A stretch of DNA of 64,000 bases from Symbiodinium sp. CCMP2592. Taxonomy: Eukaryota > Sar > Dinophyceae > Suessiales > Symbiodiniaceae. Shown here one piece after another: positions 19,130 through 29,894 of this stretch. The notes beneath the pieces were generated by a model. It searched no databases, was not told where the DNA came from, and was given only the letters and a program-made list of their open reading frames with translations. Made by a program: the position numbers and the translations under genes. Positions within the stretch are counted from its first letter, which is position 1. Each line of letters begins with the position of its first letter. The stretch is from contig CAJNDT010005757.1 in assembly GCA_905221615.1 (NCBI GenBank), positions 62,001 to 126,000 of the forward strand, in the 5' to 3' direction.

Positions 19130-22100
19130 CTCAGCCACGAATTCTTGCCCAACACCCCTGCACCAATGAAGATTACGGAGTTAGGGTTGTCTTTCCTTGC
19201 TTGCACCACATCAAAGATGTAGGCGCACATGGCGTCGTCAACTTCTCGCCCCATACTCAGAACATTTACTTGCAGCCCAGGGTCGTAGTGAGAATCGGGA
19301 GCATGCTGGGCGATGCAATCCTTGCCTGGAGCATACTCATTCCACCAGTTCTCCTCATCGACTCCTATCAATGTCCATACCGTCACTGCCTTTGGAGCAT
19401 CTTTGATAGTGATACGGTACTTCCACCGGCTGTAAGGATTCTTGTAAGCATGGACCAACCTTCCATCGTGGTCGAGGAATTGGATCACCAGACCCTCCTT
19501 GGGCTTGTTTTCGGCGAAATTGACCACGTGAGGCACAATTGCTCCATCATATCCTTGATATTCCTTTTTCTGTTCCGCCGCATCATGCCATACATCTTCG
19601 TACACCGACGACCATTGGTCATAACCAAATTGAGAGGCTTGACTTTTGGATTGGCCGTTGAAACAAAATCCCTGGTGTAATGTAAAGCCCTGGTACCCCC
19701 CATGGATGGCACGCGCCAGTGTGACAACCACCGCTCGCCATTTGGCGGGCAGGGCGCGCACATAAGACTGGCCTAGAGGCGGTTCAGGAATAGGCAAAAA
19801 CGGCGGCGCAAGGACGTCCGCAATGGCAGCGGGGCGCAAATGCCCTCGCACGGGATGGTACTGAAACACAGCACGTTCCACGTAGCGGTCGAACTTGCCC
19901 GGTGTGTCAAGGATAGCAGCACGATCCTCCATCTGGTGCCACTGCCCTTCACGAAGAATCCAAGTCGACCGAAGGTAACGACCAGGCGGCAACGCGGAAG
20001 GCGGCCCCCGCAACATGCGCGGGAACTTGACAACCAGGATGGGGTCCACACTGTCATGTTCTTGCAAGCCTTCCTTACTCGACAATCCAGCGCGATACAA
20101 CACCTGAGGGAGGATCGGCGTCTGCGTGTAAGGAAAACAAGGCACCTCGCTCTTGAACGAGTAGTGCTGCTGACCCTTCTCATCCGTACTTTGGGAATGA
20201 GTAGGTCGCATCAGATCCATAATCTCTTGGGAGCCAATGAGATCCGGCGGAAAGATGTTGATGAGCTGACACGCATGTGTCCAGGATACAGAATCCTTGA
20301 ACGACTTGGTGTGTATGTCCGCGGACATCTTGGCAGTGACCTCGTAGGCAAGAGAAACGTAACCTTCCTGAAAGATAGAATGCATCCATCCAATGCAGAT
20401 ACCGTGGGTACGTTCCAAGTGACGCATAGTCGGATTCTTGCCCGTGCGAATCACCCCGATCATGGTCTGGTTGTCGTCGTAGAAGACGAAGTTGGGGTCT
20501 TGCCCCCCAAGCTGCTGCCACAACGTGATAGCAGGCAATCCAAGACGTGACATGGCAAAGTCGGCCGCGACAATCTCGGCCTCAGGTGTGGAATGACTCA
20601 AGCATCCCTGCCTTTTGCTAAGTCCCGCCAAGGGAAATCTTGTGTGAGAACCTTGAATGTGCAAGTGAGCACCGGAGGTAGATTTCAAACTTTCTCCACA
20701 ACCTGCATAGTCCGCATCTGCAAACAGCCCGATGGACGAGTCCTCCAAGGAGTTCCCGACCCATCCAATCATCATGTGATGTTTGGACTGGTGCACATAG
20801 GCCATGAGATGATGAAGAAGAGCATCCTCCTTCTTGGTCCATTTCGTGATCTTGCGTGCGAGATTGTTGATACTTCGCAGAAGATCGAAGCGGCAAATGC
20901 GCGCGGCATAAAGCAATTTCATGAGAATGCTGGCTGCCTGCGGAGCAAGTGCGCCGCGATTGGCCTCGTTGATTTCCTCTTCCTCGGGCGCCTTGGGAAT
21001 AGGTGGAGGCGGAACGAGCCGACCATCCTTATCAACAGGCATGGTGTGTCCACACCACGTGCATCGATGGCTTTTACCTGACTGTGCCGGAGCGCGAGCT
21101 GGGTGATTCTTAGTCTCCTCAGCCGGACTCGGCGATGGTACCGTCTTGAATTTTGTCGGATCGAACCCAGTCACGTCGCAGTACTTCTTGACTGTCATGT
21201 CCAGGTACGTCTCCATGTCGTAGGTAACGGTCTGCACCTTCGTTTTGTCATGCAACGTTGCCTCGCCCTTGGAGATGCGACAACCCAGATACAAGCCCAG
21301 TGGCGTTTCTTCTTCCAATCGAAGTTCTTGGCGCAGCATATCCCAACCCTTGGGTAGATTCTCTTTGGGTCCCGCCATCTTGAGATCATCCACGTAGATG
21401 ACAAGTAAGAGTTTCATTTGCGGGTGGAAATACAATGATGGCCATTCATCACCAATCGGCTTGAATCCTACTTTCTGTACCGCGGTGTGGCAATGTTGTT
21501 CCCACATGGTTCCTGCGTCAGGATGTCCATATAGAGCTTTGATCAGGCGACATACCGGCCTACGGAATTTGTGCCGTTTCGCAGATGGATGCCAGGCTTC
21601 ATCAGGCAGTTCAACCCAACACGGAGTGCCCGACAATCTAGCCTGAATGTATGCTTGGATAGCATCCGCCATCTGGACATCGTTGCCAGGAAGACATCCG
21701 TAATAATCTGCCCATCGTGAGGCGTCAAACGTAGCCGGGGAATTCCCCAAATCCTGAAACAATGCGGCTTCCATATTCTGGTCTTTGACCTGATCACCGA
21801 GTAGTACACCTCGCCCCTTGAACTTCCTGGCAGGATCGTCCTCTTTGAGCTGATAGTTCTTCTCGTAGATCAGTCCGTGTACTCGCGCCATATGTACTTT
21901 CTCACCTTTCTTCTTTGCCTCGGCGACGACGTCGTCATATTCACGCGTAGTTGAGAAGTCAAACACTTCTTGGTCCCACAATCCCTTCCATTCTTTCATG
22001 AAAGCTTCCATTGCCTTGGGATTGTTGATCATCTCTTTGCGTGTGACGGGTCGAGTGACCATGGCATTGAAGCACGATCCTCCTGCATGATTCTTTTCCC

Positions 22101-25100
22101 GATGTACGTTTCTGTGAGAAGTCGTACACGGCATAGAAGGAATCCAGTTATCATCCATGACCATATGCGCCGGAACGGCCGGCACGACATCTGCCAAGAA
22201 TTGTTCTTGTGTATATTGATCCACATAGGACTGTGCCCATGACCAACCATCGTCGTCGTCAACGGTCACGTTGAGTTGCAGATCAATTTCTTCACACGGA
22301 ACAATCTTGGGAAAGATCATGTTGTCCAAAGCCTTGGTGACTATCTTCTTTCCTATCACAGCCTTCTTCCGGTCTTTCTTGGCAACTCGAGCTTTGTCTC
22401 GCTTTTCTTTCTTGTATGCTGCCTTCTTCTCCGCTTCGCTCATCTTCTTCCATGCTTCCGGAGAATAAGAATGGATAGGTCGCCGTGTAGGAAGAGTTCG
22501 TCGACCATCACTTCGGATCTTGTACGGAACTCCCCTTTTGTCGATCTTGCAAGCTTCACCGTCATCGGTAAGATATACAATGCCGTCTCCTTTCTTCCCC
22601 GTACTCCAATGTTCAATCTCCTCGGGAGCCAACTTCTTTTCTTTCAAGATCTTGATAATCTCTCCAGGTTCTTCGATGTCTCCTTCGGGGATGAGTCTAC
22701 CGGTTGGACCGACTTCGCGGGGCGATCGTCGATCTTTCCCAGTGACCTTTGGTTCAGAAGGAGGCGGTGCTGCACGTAGACCCAGCTCTTCGTCTAGTTC
22801 TTCGAGTCTTTTGTCTCCTATGGCATCAATAGCTTCATGTTCTGCTGACTTGAAGACTTCGCCGAGCGGCTCCGTCTCAATGTCAGATGGATCTATGTCC
22901 TGTAAGTCAGGATCTTCTCCGGGATCCGGTGGAGGAAGAAGTCCACTTGGATCATCGTCATCCCCGTCGCCACCATCTCCTCCAGGCGGACCGTCACCAC
23001 CGTCATCGACGTCTTTTATCTCCTTGCCAGCGAGGTCAACGTTGTCCCTGAGTCCCTCAATGGTTGAATTCATCCTTTCGTACTCGGCTTTCAGGGGAAA
23101 CGTTATCTCCTCTGGGAAGTAGATAACTTCTGTCTCGTACGGTCTCATCAACTTCCTGGGAACAGATGCGTCCATCGACAAGTTCGCGTTGGCAAATTCC
23201 TTCATATCCCAAACGCGATACTTCTTGGACCATCCTTGACCAGCAGTGATGATGTATCCGGCGAAAATGCCTGGAATCCCCTTTGGATCGAACTTGTTGC
23301 CATATGTCTTCGGCCTTGTGTCCGTCGGCTTGAAGAAGACTTTGGCACCAAAGGGTATGGCTTTTCCCTCGAAGTCCTTTCCAGTCATTCGCTTCCATGC
23401 TGAATCACCGTCGCCTTCCACATCTTCAACGTTGAGGTTCTGCATCACGCAATTAAGCGCAAAGGACCAGTATTGAGCGGGCAATCCGGCGTGTAGCATG
23501 GATGCTGCGACTGTGTTGATCACTTCTTGATTTGATCGTTCAGCGAGTGAATTGTTACTGGGTTTCCCTGGAAGGGAATGATCGATCACGATCTTCAACT
23601 GTGCCATAGCTGAATCGAACTCTGGTGCTTCATCACTGTACGCCATATGAATCTTGCGTCTCCCCATGAGGCGTCTGATGGCCATGACGACTTCGTCAGT
23701 GCTCCTTGAAGCCGTGGGAATCGCTGCAATCATTTTGGTGGCGATGTCCCTGATGACTAGAACTTCACGTGCACCGTCATCGAGTCCAATGCCTGCTTCG
23801 GCGGCCTTGCGCATGTCAAGAAAGTCGAACGTCACAAGATCTCCCCAGTGTTTGATCACACGTTGAAATGCACCTCGTTGTGTTCGCAAGTGCTTCATCT
23901 TCGCGCGTATGCACGATTCGCAATATGGATTGCGGTAGCGATGAGTACACAGATGTGCCAATGTCTTAGCTTCGGCTTTCAGTGTTCCGACTCTGGCCTT
24001 GCGGCTCGGCGCACCGTCGCCTTCCACATCAATGATCACCTCATCGTCACCATCCAATGGAATTTCACCCACTCCTTTTCCTTCGTCGTCGTCCGGAGGG
24101 CGTCCGGCCTCGGACTCTGGTACTTCTTCTATAGGAGGTTCTTGGGGTTCAGGATCAGGAGGTCGTTCATGATCATCACCTTCTTCTTCTGCTTCGATCT
24201 CGCTCGGTGCAGCTTCAGCGGCAGCTGCGACGCTGACGTCAACATTGCCTGCTGTCAACGCACCTTTGAAGATTTCGGTGATGGCTTTGGCCTCCGGATC
24301 ATCATGAACCAATGACTTAGAACTCCCAGCACGGACGTACGGGATGTCACCGTTCACGAACAGAGATATTCTCTTGCCCTGCGGGTTGATCATGAATGGT
24401 TCCCTTCCGGGAGGCCACACAAACCCGTAGTTGAAGTTCATACATCTCTTGCCTATGGAAAGCACCGACGGCGTGTCGTCCAACACATAAGCGTTGATCG
24501 GTTCCTCGAACGACTCAGTCTGGAAGTTCGACACGAGATCGGTATCGGTGATTCCATTGGCTGTCTGAAATGATATGGGCTCTGGAGTCACGAGTGTCTC
24601 GAGACTGTGCTTCTCGATCTTCTTCTGAGATATGAGGTCATGACCACACCCAGTGTCCATGAGAAACTTGATCTTCTTCTTAAGGATGACTGGTTGAACC
24701 ATGCATTTGAATAAGCCTTGATTGATGATCCGTTTGCTGTGTGCAGCATCGAGTTCGCGCTCAACGATGGAATCCTCACCGTCGTAGAACGAAACTTCTT
24801 CCACTCGAGACGTTCCTGGGATTCGTACGAACGAAACTCGATCTCCGCATTGATCATCATCGTCGTCAACCATGTCCCTCATGATCTGTGCCCTCAATCT
24901 CGCTTTGTGCTTGGCGAATTCCAAGCTCACAGCGCGATCCTCATCATTGACAAACGCTTCCATGTCGACGTACTTCACCTTCCGCTCTTTGTCTTTCTTC
25001 GATCGTCTAGGACACGAAGAAATGAACTTCACGTCATTGGCAAATGTCACATTGCGCTTTGTCACTTTTCGGGTCGACGTAGTCGTTCCCGAGGATTCGT

Positions 25101-28100
25101 CATCTGTTGAACAATCCGAATCAGCGTCGCTGTCAACGGATGGACAATCTGACTCCTCCTCATCTTGTTTTGAAGATCGCTTCCATATAGCCGGAGCTGA
25201 TGGATTCCACCTTCGACACAATCTGATGGCGGGTGCTGCAGGAAGTGCCTTGGCCTTGGCATTCGGCTTCGCTGGAGCTGCCTTCGCTTCGGATTTGGCT
25301 TTAGCTTTTGCCTTTGGTTCCGGAGCTGGGGTAGCTGCTGCCTCATGCTTGAAAGGACAATTCTCTCTTGAGCACGAGCCTGTGTTCTTGAACGAGTAGC
25401 AAATCCTGTTTCCTCCTCCTCCAGATGGACTTGGAGTTCTCGTCCTCGGCGTGAAGGGTCGTTCTGGAGTCTTCTTCGAGTGACTGAATGGACACTTATC
25501 GCCATTTCGACACCCTGCATCTGTGAAATGGAACTTGCAGCGGATTTGCTTCTTGCTTTTGTCACCTCTGTTGTCCGCTGACTCACTCCTCGTCTTCTTC
25601 TTGGGCTTTGGCTTGGTCTTCGCATGACTCTTCGCTTTGCTTTGAGGTAGTACAGGTGTTGCTTTATCCGGCTTGGTCGGCGAAGCCTTGACCTTTGCGG
25701 ATGGAGCTGCGTTAGGCGTAGGTTTCTCAGGTACCTTGGCCGGTGCAGCGAGCAAATCCTTGCCCTCAAGCATCTGACGCAAGCCAATTTGAGTCTGAGT
25801 GAGATTTGACTGTTCTCGTTTCCGCATGATGGTACGATCAATGATCTTCATCAGGTTGTCGTACGATCGATCTTCATGATTGTAGGGCAGGTGTTCATAG
25901 TGCATGCCCAAGTCCATTTTCATTGCGGGCGAGTCCTTGATCTTGCTGTACAAGCAATCACGGAGAGCTGTTTTGGATGGAATGTCCTCTGGTCTCATCC
26001 GTCCCAGAACTTCCAACCACGTCTGCTTGAACGTATGGAGCTTGTTGTCGCCTTGGTACTGGAGCTTCACCAAATACTCAAGAGTGATGATCATGTCAAG
26101 ACGATCATGTGTTCGAAAACTTTCGTACATCATCGCGATGACTTGTCGTCCTTTGATGATCTTCACGTCAGGCCTGCTGATGTAATCGTTGGCCTTCCGG
26201 TTCACCTCGAGGTACAGGTCAGCTGATTTGTCACCACCGGCACGTAGCATTGCGACCATGGCGATCCCCAATTTGACGTCTATGCTCTTGAACTTCTTGT
26301 GTCCTGAATCATTCAATGCTTCGACATCAGGGAATGGGTTGAACGCTGGTGCCAGCCATAACATCCAGTCCTCATGATGTGGGTCGGCTGATGCCCCTAA
26401 GACATTTGCCGTGCACACAGATCGCCAGTTGTTGAGATGAGTGAGAGTAGGCCATGGAGGAACAGTAACTTTGTCGGCTTCCCTCCTGGAAATTCTCACC
26501 TCTGTGACTTCAGGATCCGCATCTCCATCAGGATCACGCGCATGCGAACCAGGATCCGATTCGGGTTTGCCCCCTCCACCTTTCTTCTTGTCATCATCGT
26601 CGTCAGGCGGATCTGGAGGATCATACCCCGTGCCGGTACCTTCATCATGCTCTTCCTCTCCGTTCTCGTCGCCAGCTTCATCACCGTCATCGTCTCCATT
26701 GTTTTCTTGAATCGTTTCAGCGAATAATCTCCACTCATCACGATCAGCTCTGAGACGTTGTTCGGCTTTCTGAGCCTTGAGTACTTCACTTCGCAGATCA
26801 GCAATCTTCTCCTCGTACTGTTCCGCGATCTCTTTCTCGATCTGACGCCTCCTTGCCTCATGGATGGAATCGTCATAGGCGACAGGGGGACCAATGAGGT
26901 CGTTGCCCTTAGTAGATGCGGTGACACCGTCGATGCCAACAGGTCTTGAGGAGCTGGCCGATGCTGTGGACTTCGATCCCAACATCCCGCGATCCCCCAA
27001 GAGTTCGCGTAGCTGTCGATCACGCACGGCTGCCGCATCACTTTTCCCATGAAATCCGCTTGGTATGCCAAACAAAGTGGCTGCACTAGGCGTGGAACGC
27101 GCAAGCGCTGGGCTGCTAATACCTGGCACGTGGTGCTCGGGCATTGCATCCGCCACGATTGGCATTGAACTGCGGCCAGTGAAGAAGTTTCCACCGGTGA
27201 ATGGAATTCCGTCCATCACAAGGTTCTTGTCCTTGTCCGATTCCGAGAATGCGAACTTCTCTTTGGCGACTGGACTAACTTGACTTGGGGACCGTATTTC
27301 AGGGGATCGTACCTCATCTCCTACGGAAAATGCAGGCATTACATCCTTTCCTACGTGCTCCCAGCCAGACTCAGTAGTCCTCGAAGACATGGGCATGCTC
27401 GAAGGTCGCGTCGCTCCTCCTTGATTGGAGTTTCGTGCTGCCTCCAATTCGCTGCGTGTCCTCGCTTGAAGATCTTCTTGTGCTTTGAGCGTTTTCCTGA
27501 GTTCACTCAGCTCGTCGTGCAAGGTAGGCAATGATCGCCTTGCATGATCTTCATTCTGATGAAGTCGTTCCTCTGCTTCTTGCATCCTCTTCACAGCCAT
27601 TCTGCGGTACTCTTCCTCTTCACCAAGACGTTCGCGAAGCCGAAATCGTTCTTGTTCAATGGCTGCGCTGTTTCCAGCTAGCCCTTGGATCTCGTTCACA
27701 GCCCGCAACTCCTGGTTCTTGACCAAGTGGAATCGTTCCTGCATTGCTTGTAAGGCTTGTTCCGAACTTGCTGTGTTTGACCGGAGGACCAAGTTCTCTC
27801 TGGCGTGTTCATGAAGTTCATGAGTCAGACGCTCATACTCACGTGCCATAAGCTCACCATCACCTTGCGCTCTTGCCTCCAACTGCACAAAGTTGGTGGC
27901 TGCCTCCGTGCGGAACACGTGTAGCTGTTGAGCTAAATCCTCGGCAACGGCATGTGCTTGACGTTGTTGAGCAGAGTTCTGCTCATCCATGCGAAACAAA
28001 GCTGTTTCATAGTCTCGCTTCATCTCCTGATTGACATTGTTGATGTGCCTCATGGCTAAGCATGCATGATCACGTTGTCGTTCCAATTCTTCAATGCGAA

Positions 28101-28791
28101 TTCCAGATCCTTCATCTTCTTGCTGCATCTCCTTGATCTTGTCCATCAGGGTCTGGACGATTCCTTCGTATTCTTGCACCTGACTGCGATAGTACATCTG
28201 CTGTGCAAGGTTCGATGCTTCGAACTGTTGCGAAATCGTCAGTTCCTGGTAGGCATTCGGACCGTCAGCTATTGCAGGCGTGGCCACGGATGACGCATCA
28301 CCACGTGCAGGAATCGTATCCAGAGTCATGTCCAGATCGTCAGAATCGCGTGGTTGATTGGTAACCATCCGATTCCAAGTCATGGACTTGTCACGCCCAC
28401 GAGTAGCCGAAGTCCTCGATCGTGCTGAAGAGCTTCTCGAAGATGATGGTCTTGACTTCTTTTCCAAGGTCTTGACTCCTTTGTCCTTAGCCCTGGACGT
28501 AGTCCGAGGTGCCTGAAAACCAGACGCTTCGGCCCGTCGTTCTGGAGCCTTGCCCGTCCTCGAACCTGTGGATGTCGGACGTGAAGGCGTAGATGCTCTT
28601 GGTAGACTCTTTGCTTTCCCCTTGGGAACTGCCTTTGCAATGGCAAGCGCAGAAGATTGACCTTTGTCATCTTCCGTGGAGCTATCAACGGATTGCACCA
28701 CTGTGTCATCAGCTGTTGACTCACCAACGGCTGGCGCTGCCACATCGGCACCGAAAGTCATTGTCGTATCTTGGCTTGATCCTGAGTTCAT
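18970..28791 (-). CDS. Gag-pol polyprotein, Ty1/copia type (3273 aa)
   Basis: Starts at ATG 28791, 65 bp inside the 5' LTR. Domains in order: a Ser/Lys-rich N-terminus; a long coiled coil (about 180-460) and a second near 640-695; an acidic linker; a gag-like helical region (770-1010); two CCCH zinc fingers (CX8CX5CX3H near 1085 and CX8CX4CX3H near 1131) in place of the usual CCHC knuckle; protease with FLMDTGCG near 1375; integrase with HX3HX6CX2C zinc site (1613-1627) and acidic residues D1655, D1720, E1751; RT with YVDD near 2466; a CX2C insert near 2577; RNase H with ADADY (2692), PEAE (2736) and YDDN (2771). About 470 residues follow RNase H, with no family recognised. All catalytic motifs look intact. 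Confidence 0.95.
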   Translation of the reverse strand: MNSGSSQDTTMTFGADVAAPAVGESTADDTVVQSVDSSTEDDKGQSSALAIAKAVPKGKAKSLPRASTPSRPTSTGSRTGKAPERRAEASGFQAPRTTSRAKDKGVKTLEKKSRPSSSRSSSARSRTSATRGRDKSMTWNRMVTNQPRDSDDLDMTLDTIPARGDASSVATPAIADGPNAYQELTISQQFEASNLAQQMYYRSQVQEYEGIVQTLMDKIKEMQQEDEGSGIRIEELERQRDHACLAMRHINNVNQEMKRDYETALFRMDEQNSAQQRQAHAVAEDLAQQLHVFRTEAATNFVQLEARAQGDGELMAREYERLTHELHEHARENLVLRSNTASSEQALQAMQERFHLVKNQELRAVNEIQGLAGNSAAIEQERFRLRERLGEEEEYRRMAVKRMQEAEERLHQNEDHARRSLPTLHDELSELRKTLKAQEDLQARTRSELEAARNSNQGGATRPSSMPMSSRTTESGWEHVGKDVMPAFSVGDEVRSPEIRSPSQVSPVAKEKFAFSESDKDKNLVMDGIPFTGGNFFTGRSSMPIVADAMPEHHVPGISSPALARSTPSAATLFGIPSGFHGKSDAAAVRDRQLRELLGDRGMLGSKSTASASSSRPVGIDGVTASTKGNDLIGPPVAYDDSIHEARRRQIEKEIAEQYEEKIADLRSEVLKAQKAEQRLRADRDEWRLFAETIQENNGDDDGDEAGDENGEEEHDEGTGTGYDPPDPPDDDDDKKKGGGGKPESDPGSHARDPDGDADPEVTEVRISRREADKVTVPPWPTLTHLNNWRSVCTANVLGASADPHHEDWMLWLAPAFNPFPDVEALNDSGHKKFKSIDVKLGIAMVAMLRAGGDKSADLYLEVNRKANDYISRPDVKIIKGRQVIAMMYESFRTHDRLDMIITLEYLVKLQYQGDNKLHTFKQTWLEVLGRMRPEDIPSKTALRDCLYSKIKDSPAMKMDLGMHYEHLPYNHEDRSYDNLMKIIDRTIMRKREQSNLTQTQIGLRQMLEGKDLLAAPAKVPEKPTPNAAPSAKVKASPTKPDKATPVLPQSKAKSHAKTKPKPKKKTRSESADNRGDKSKKQIRCKFHFTDAGCRNGDKCPFSHSKKTPERPFTPRTRTPSPSGGGGNRICYSFKNTGSCSRENCPFKHEAAATPAPEPKAKAKAKSEAKAAPAKPNAKAKALPAAPAIRLCRRWNPSAPAIWKRSSKQDEEESDCPSVDSDADSDCSTDDESSGTTTSTRKVTKRNVTFANDVKFISSCPRRSKKDKERKVKYVDMEAFVNDEDRAVSLEFAKHKARLRAQIMRDMVDDDDDQCGDRVSFVRIPGTSRVEEVSFYDGEDSIVERELDAAHSKRIINQGLFKCMVQPVILKKKIKFLMDTGCGHDLISQKKIEKHSLETLVTPEPISFQTANGITDTDLVSNFQTESFEEPINAYVLDDTPSVLSIGKRCMNFNYGFVWPPGREPFMINPQGKRISLFVNGDIPYVRAGSSKSLVHDDPEAKAITEIFKGALTAGNVDVSVAAAAEAAPSEIEAEEEGDDHERPPDPEPQEPPIEEVPESEAGRPPDDDEGKGVGEIPLDGDDEVIIDVEGDGAPSRKARVGTLKAEAKTLAHLCTHRYRNPYCESCIRAKMKHLRTQRGAFQRVIKHWGDLVTFDFLDMRKAAEAGIGLDDGAREVLVIRDIATKMIAAIPTASRSTDEVVMAIRRLMGRRKIHMAYSDEAPEFDSAMAQLKIVIDHSLPGKPSNNSLAERSNQEVINTVAASMLHAGLPAQYWSFALNCVMQNLNVEDVEGDGDSAWKRMTGKDFEGKAIPFGAKVFFKPTDTRPKTYGNKFDPKGIPGIFAGYIITAGQGWSKKYRVWDMKEFANANLSMDASVPRKLMRPYETEVIYFPEEITFPLKAEYERMNSTIEGLRDNVDLAGKEIKDVDDGGDGPPGGDGGDGDDDDPSGLLPPPDPGEDPDLQDIDPSDIETEPLGEVFKSAEHEAIDAIGDKRLEELDEELGLRAAPPPSEPKVTGKDRRSPREVGPTGRLIPEGDIEEPGEIIKILKEKKLAPEEIEHWSTGKKGDGIVYLTDDGEACKIDKRGVPYKIRSDGRRTLPTRRPIHSYSPEAWKKMSEAEKKAAYKKEKRDKARVAKKDRKKAVIGKKIVTKALDNMIFPKIVPCEEIDLQLNVTVDDDDGWSWAQSYVDQYTQEQFLADVVPAVPAHMVMDDNWIPSMPCTTSHRNVHREKNHAGGSCFNAMVTRPVTRKEMINNPKAMEAFMKEWKGLWDQEVFDFSTTREYDDVVAEAKKKGEKVHMARVHGLIYEKNYQLKEDDPARKFKGRGVLLGDQVKDQNMEAALFQDLGNSPATFDASRWADYYGCLPGNDVQMADAIQAYIQARLSGTPCWVELPDEAWHPSAKRHKFRRPVCRLIKALYGHPDAGTMWEQHCHTAVQKVGFKPIGDEWPSLYFHPQMKLLLVIYVDDLKMAGPKENLPKGWDMLRQELRLEEETPLGLYLGCRISKGEATLHDKTKVQTVTYDMETYLDMTVKKYCDVTGFDPTKFKTVPSPSPAEETKNHPARAPAQSGKSHRCTWCGHTMPVDKDGRLVPPPPIPKAPEEEEINEANRGALAPQAASILMKLLYAARICRFDLLRSINNLARKITKWTKKEDALLHHLMAYVHQSKHHMMIGWVGNSLEDSSIGLFADADYAGCGESLKSTSGAHLHIQGSHTRFPLAGLSKRQGCLSHSTPEAEIVAADFAMSRLGLPAITLWQQLGGQDPNFVFYDDNQTMIGVIRTGKNPTMRHLERTHGICIGWMHSIFQEGYVSLAYEVTAKMSADIHTKSFKDSVSWTHACQLINIFPPDLIGSQEIMDLMRPTHSQSTDEKGQQHYSFKSEVPCFPYTQTPILPQVLYRAGLSSKEGLQEHDSVDPILVVKFPRMLRGPPSALPPGRYLRSTWILREGQWHQMEDRAAILDTPGKFDRYVERAVFQYHPVRGHLRPAAIADVLAPPFLPIPEPPLGQSYVRALPAKWRAVVVTLARAIHGGYQGFTLHQGFCFNGQSKSQASQFGYDQWSSVYEDVWHDAAEQKKEYQGYDGAIVPHVVNFAENKPKEGLVIQFLDHDGRLVHAYKNPYSRWKYRITIKDAPKAVTVWTLIGVDEENWWNEYAPGKDCIAQHAPDSHYDPGLQVNVLSMGREVDDAMCAYIFDVVQARKDNPNSVIFIGAGVLGKNSWLSRKIADNPEKGQIADRLPMGGGRPKNCAQSGIMGVPNHHRSASSSTSPGNQAV

Positions 28792-28837
28792 TGTGGTCGT
28801 AGTAGATCAAGTAGTCGTTGCTGTAGAAAGGCAGAGC

Positions 28838-28855
28838 CGCGTACGGCTGATAACC
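28838..28855 (-). promoter_or_regulatory. Possible primer binding site
   Basis: Directly inside the 5' LTR the minus strand reads GGTTATCAGCCG. The TATCAG core recalls the copia primer site TGGTATCAGAGC, complementary to initiator tRNA. The match is short, so the call rests on position. Confidence 0.3.
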
Positions 28856-29287
28856 TGCGTGGGGGATTGATCTCGACTTGGTTGCTGCTCTCCCCACCAG
28901 AGCTGTAATGAATGTAGGTGTGGCTGGCTAGCACTCTCCACAGACTGGACCCTGTCTCTCCCTCTTACTTCCACACGTGCGATCCTATGCAGGCAGAACC
29001 GGCGGCCGTTCCTTTTGCACTCACTGCCGGCGGCGGTTCGTCTGTGCAACGGGATAGCTCTGATTGCTCAGGATAGAAGACACATATAGCACTTAGCTAT
29101 GGGCATTGACTTGAGCCAAACGTTGCGTTGGCGGTCACATAGAAAGGTAAAGACGAGGGATGCGTAGCATGCCCCTTAGAGTCGAGGGACGCGTAGCGTG
29201 CCCCCTTCTCTTGCACTTTACACCGTCTTGCTCACAGCTCTTATAGTGACACCTTAGAACTAGACAAGGCATCGCAGTCCGTTCGCA
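28856..29287 (-). repeat. 5' LTR of the copia element
   Basis: 432 bp, 5 differences from the copy at 9595-10026. As the upstream LTR for the minus-strand ORFs it should hold the promoter. The minus strand carries TTTGGCTCAAG (29110-29120), identical to the 3' end of the dinoflagellate spliced leader. Confidence 0.95.
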
Positions 29288-29605
29288 ATTACATTATATT
29301 ACATTATATTACATTATATTACATTATATTATATTATGTTATATTACATTACATTACAGTATATTATATTATATTACATTATAATATATTATACTACATT
29401 ATATTAGATTACATTTTGTTATATTATACTATATTATATTATGTTACATTATATTTTATTACATTATATTATAATATATCATATTATATTCCATTATATT
29501 ATATTATAATATATTATCTTTACTGTACATACTATATATATATATATACATACTATATGTACAACATGTACTATGTATACTATATATATATATTACTGAA
29601 ATACT
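29288..29605. repeat. AT-rich satellite, right part
   Basis: TTACATTATA and TATATACTA words continue the block interrupted by the retrotransposon. They end in a pyrimidine tract of CTTCCTTC words to about 29660. Confidence 0.9.
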
Positions 29606-29894
29606 ACCGTCCTTCCTTCCTTCCTTCCTCCTTCCTTTTTTCCTTGCTTTCTTCCTTCCCTGTGTAAATAACAGGACGTGGGAGCAAAAGAAAGAGGGCC
29701 AAAAAAAAGGGCACAAACAAAAATGGGTTCCTGTTCTTGTTTCTCTTTCATTCCTTGCTAGCTCCTGTGCTTTCTTGCTTTCTTTTGTGCTTCCTTCCTG
29801 GCTTTCTTTCCTTCATCATCTTTCTTCTGCTTTTCTTTCGTCTGGGGTTGTGCTTTATTTGTGTTATTCCTTGTTTGCTTTCTTGTTGCTTTTG

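Larger units (their letters stand above)
9595..29287 (-). mobile_element. Complete giant Ty1/copia LTR retrotransposon
   Basis: A 19,693-bp element bounded by two direct 432-bp repeats that start TG and end CA on either strand. ATTAC occurs immediately outside both ends (9590-9594 and 29288-29292), the 5-bp target duplication expected of copia integrases, although the host satellite also contains that word. Pol has the copia order protease-integrase-RT-RNase H. The coding strand is minus, so the right LTR is the 5' LTR. Most copia elements are about 5 kb. This one is enlarged by a long coiled-coil gag region, a tail after RNase H and a separate 2500-aa ORF. LTR identity of about 98.8% and intact frames imply recent insertion. 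Confidence 0.93.
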
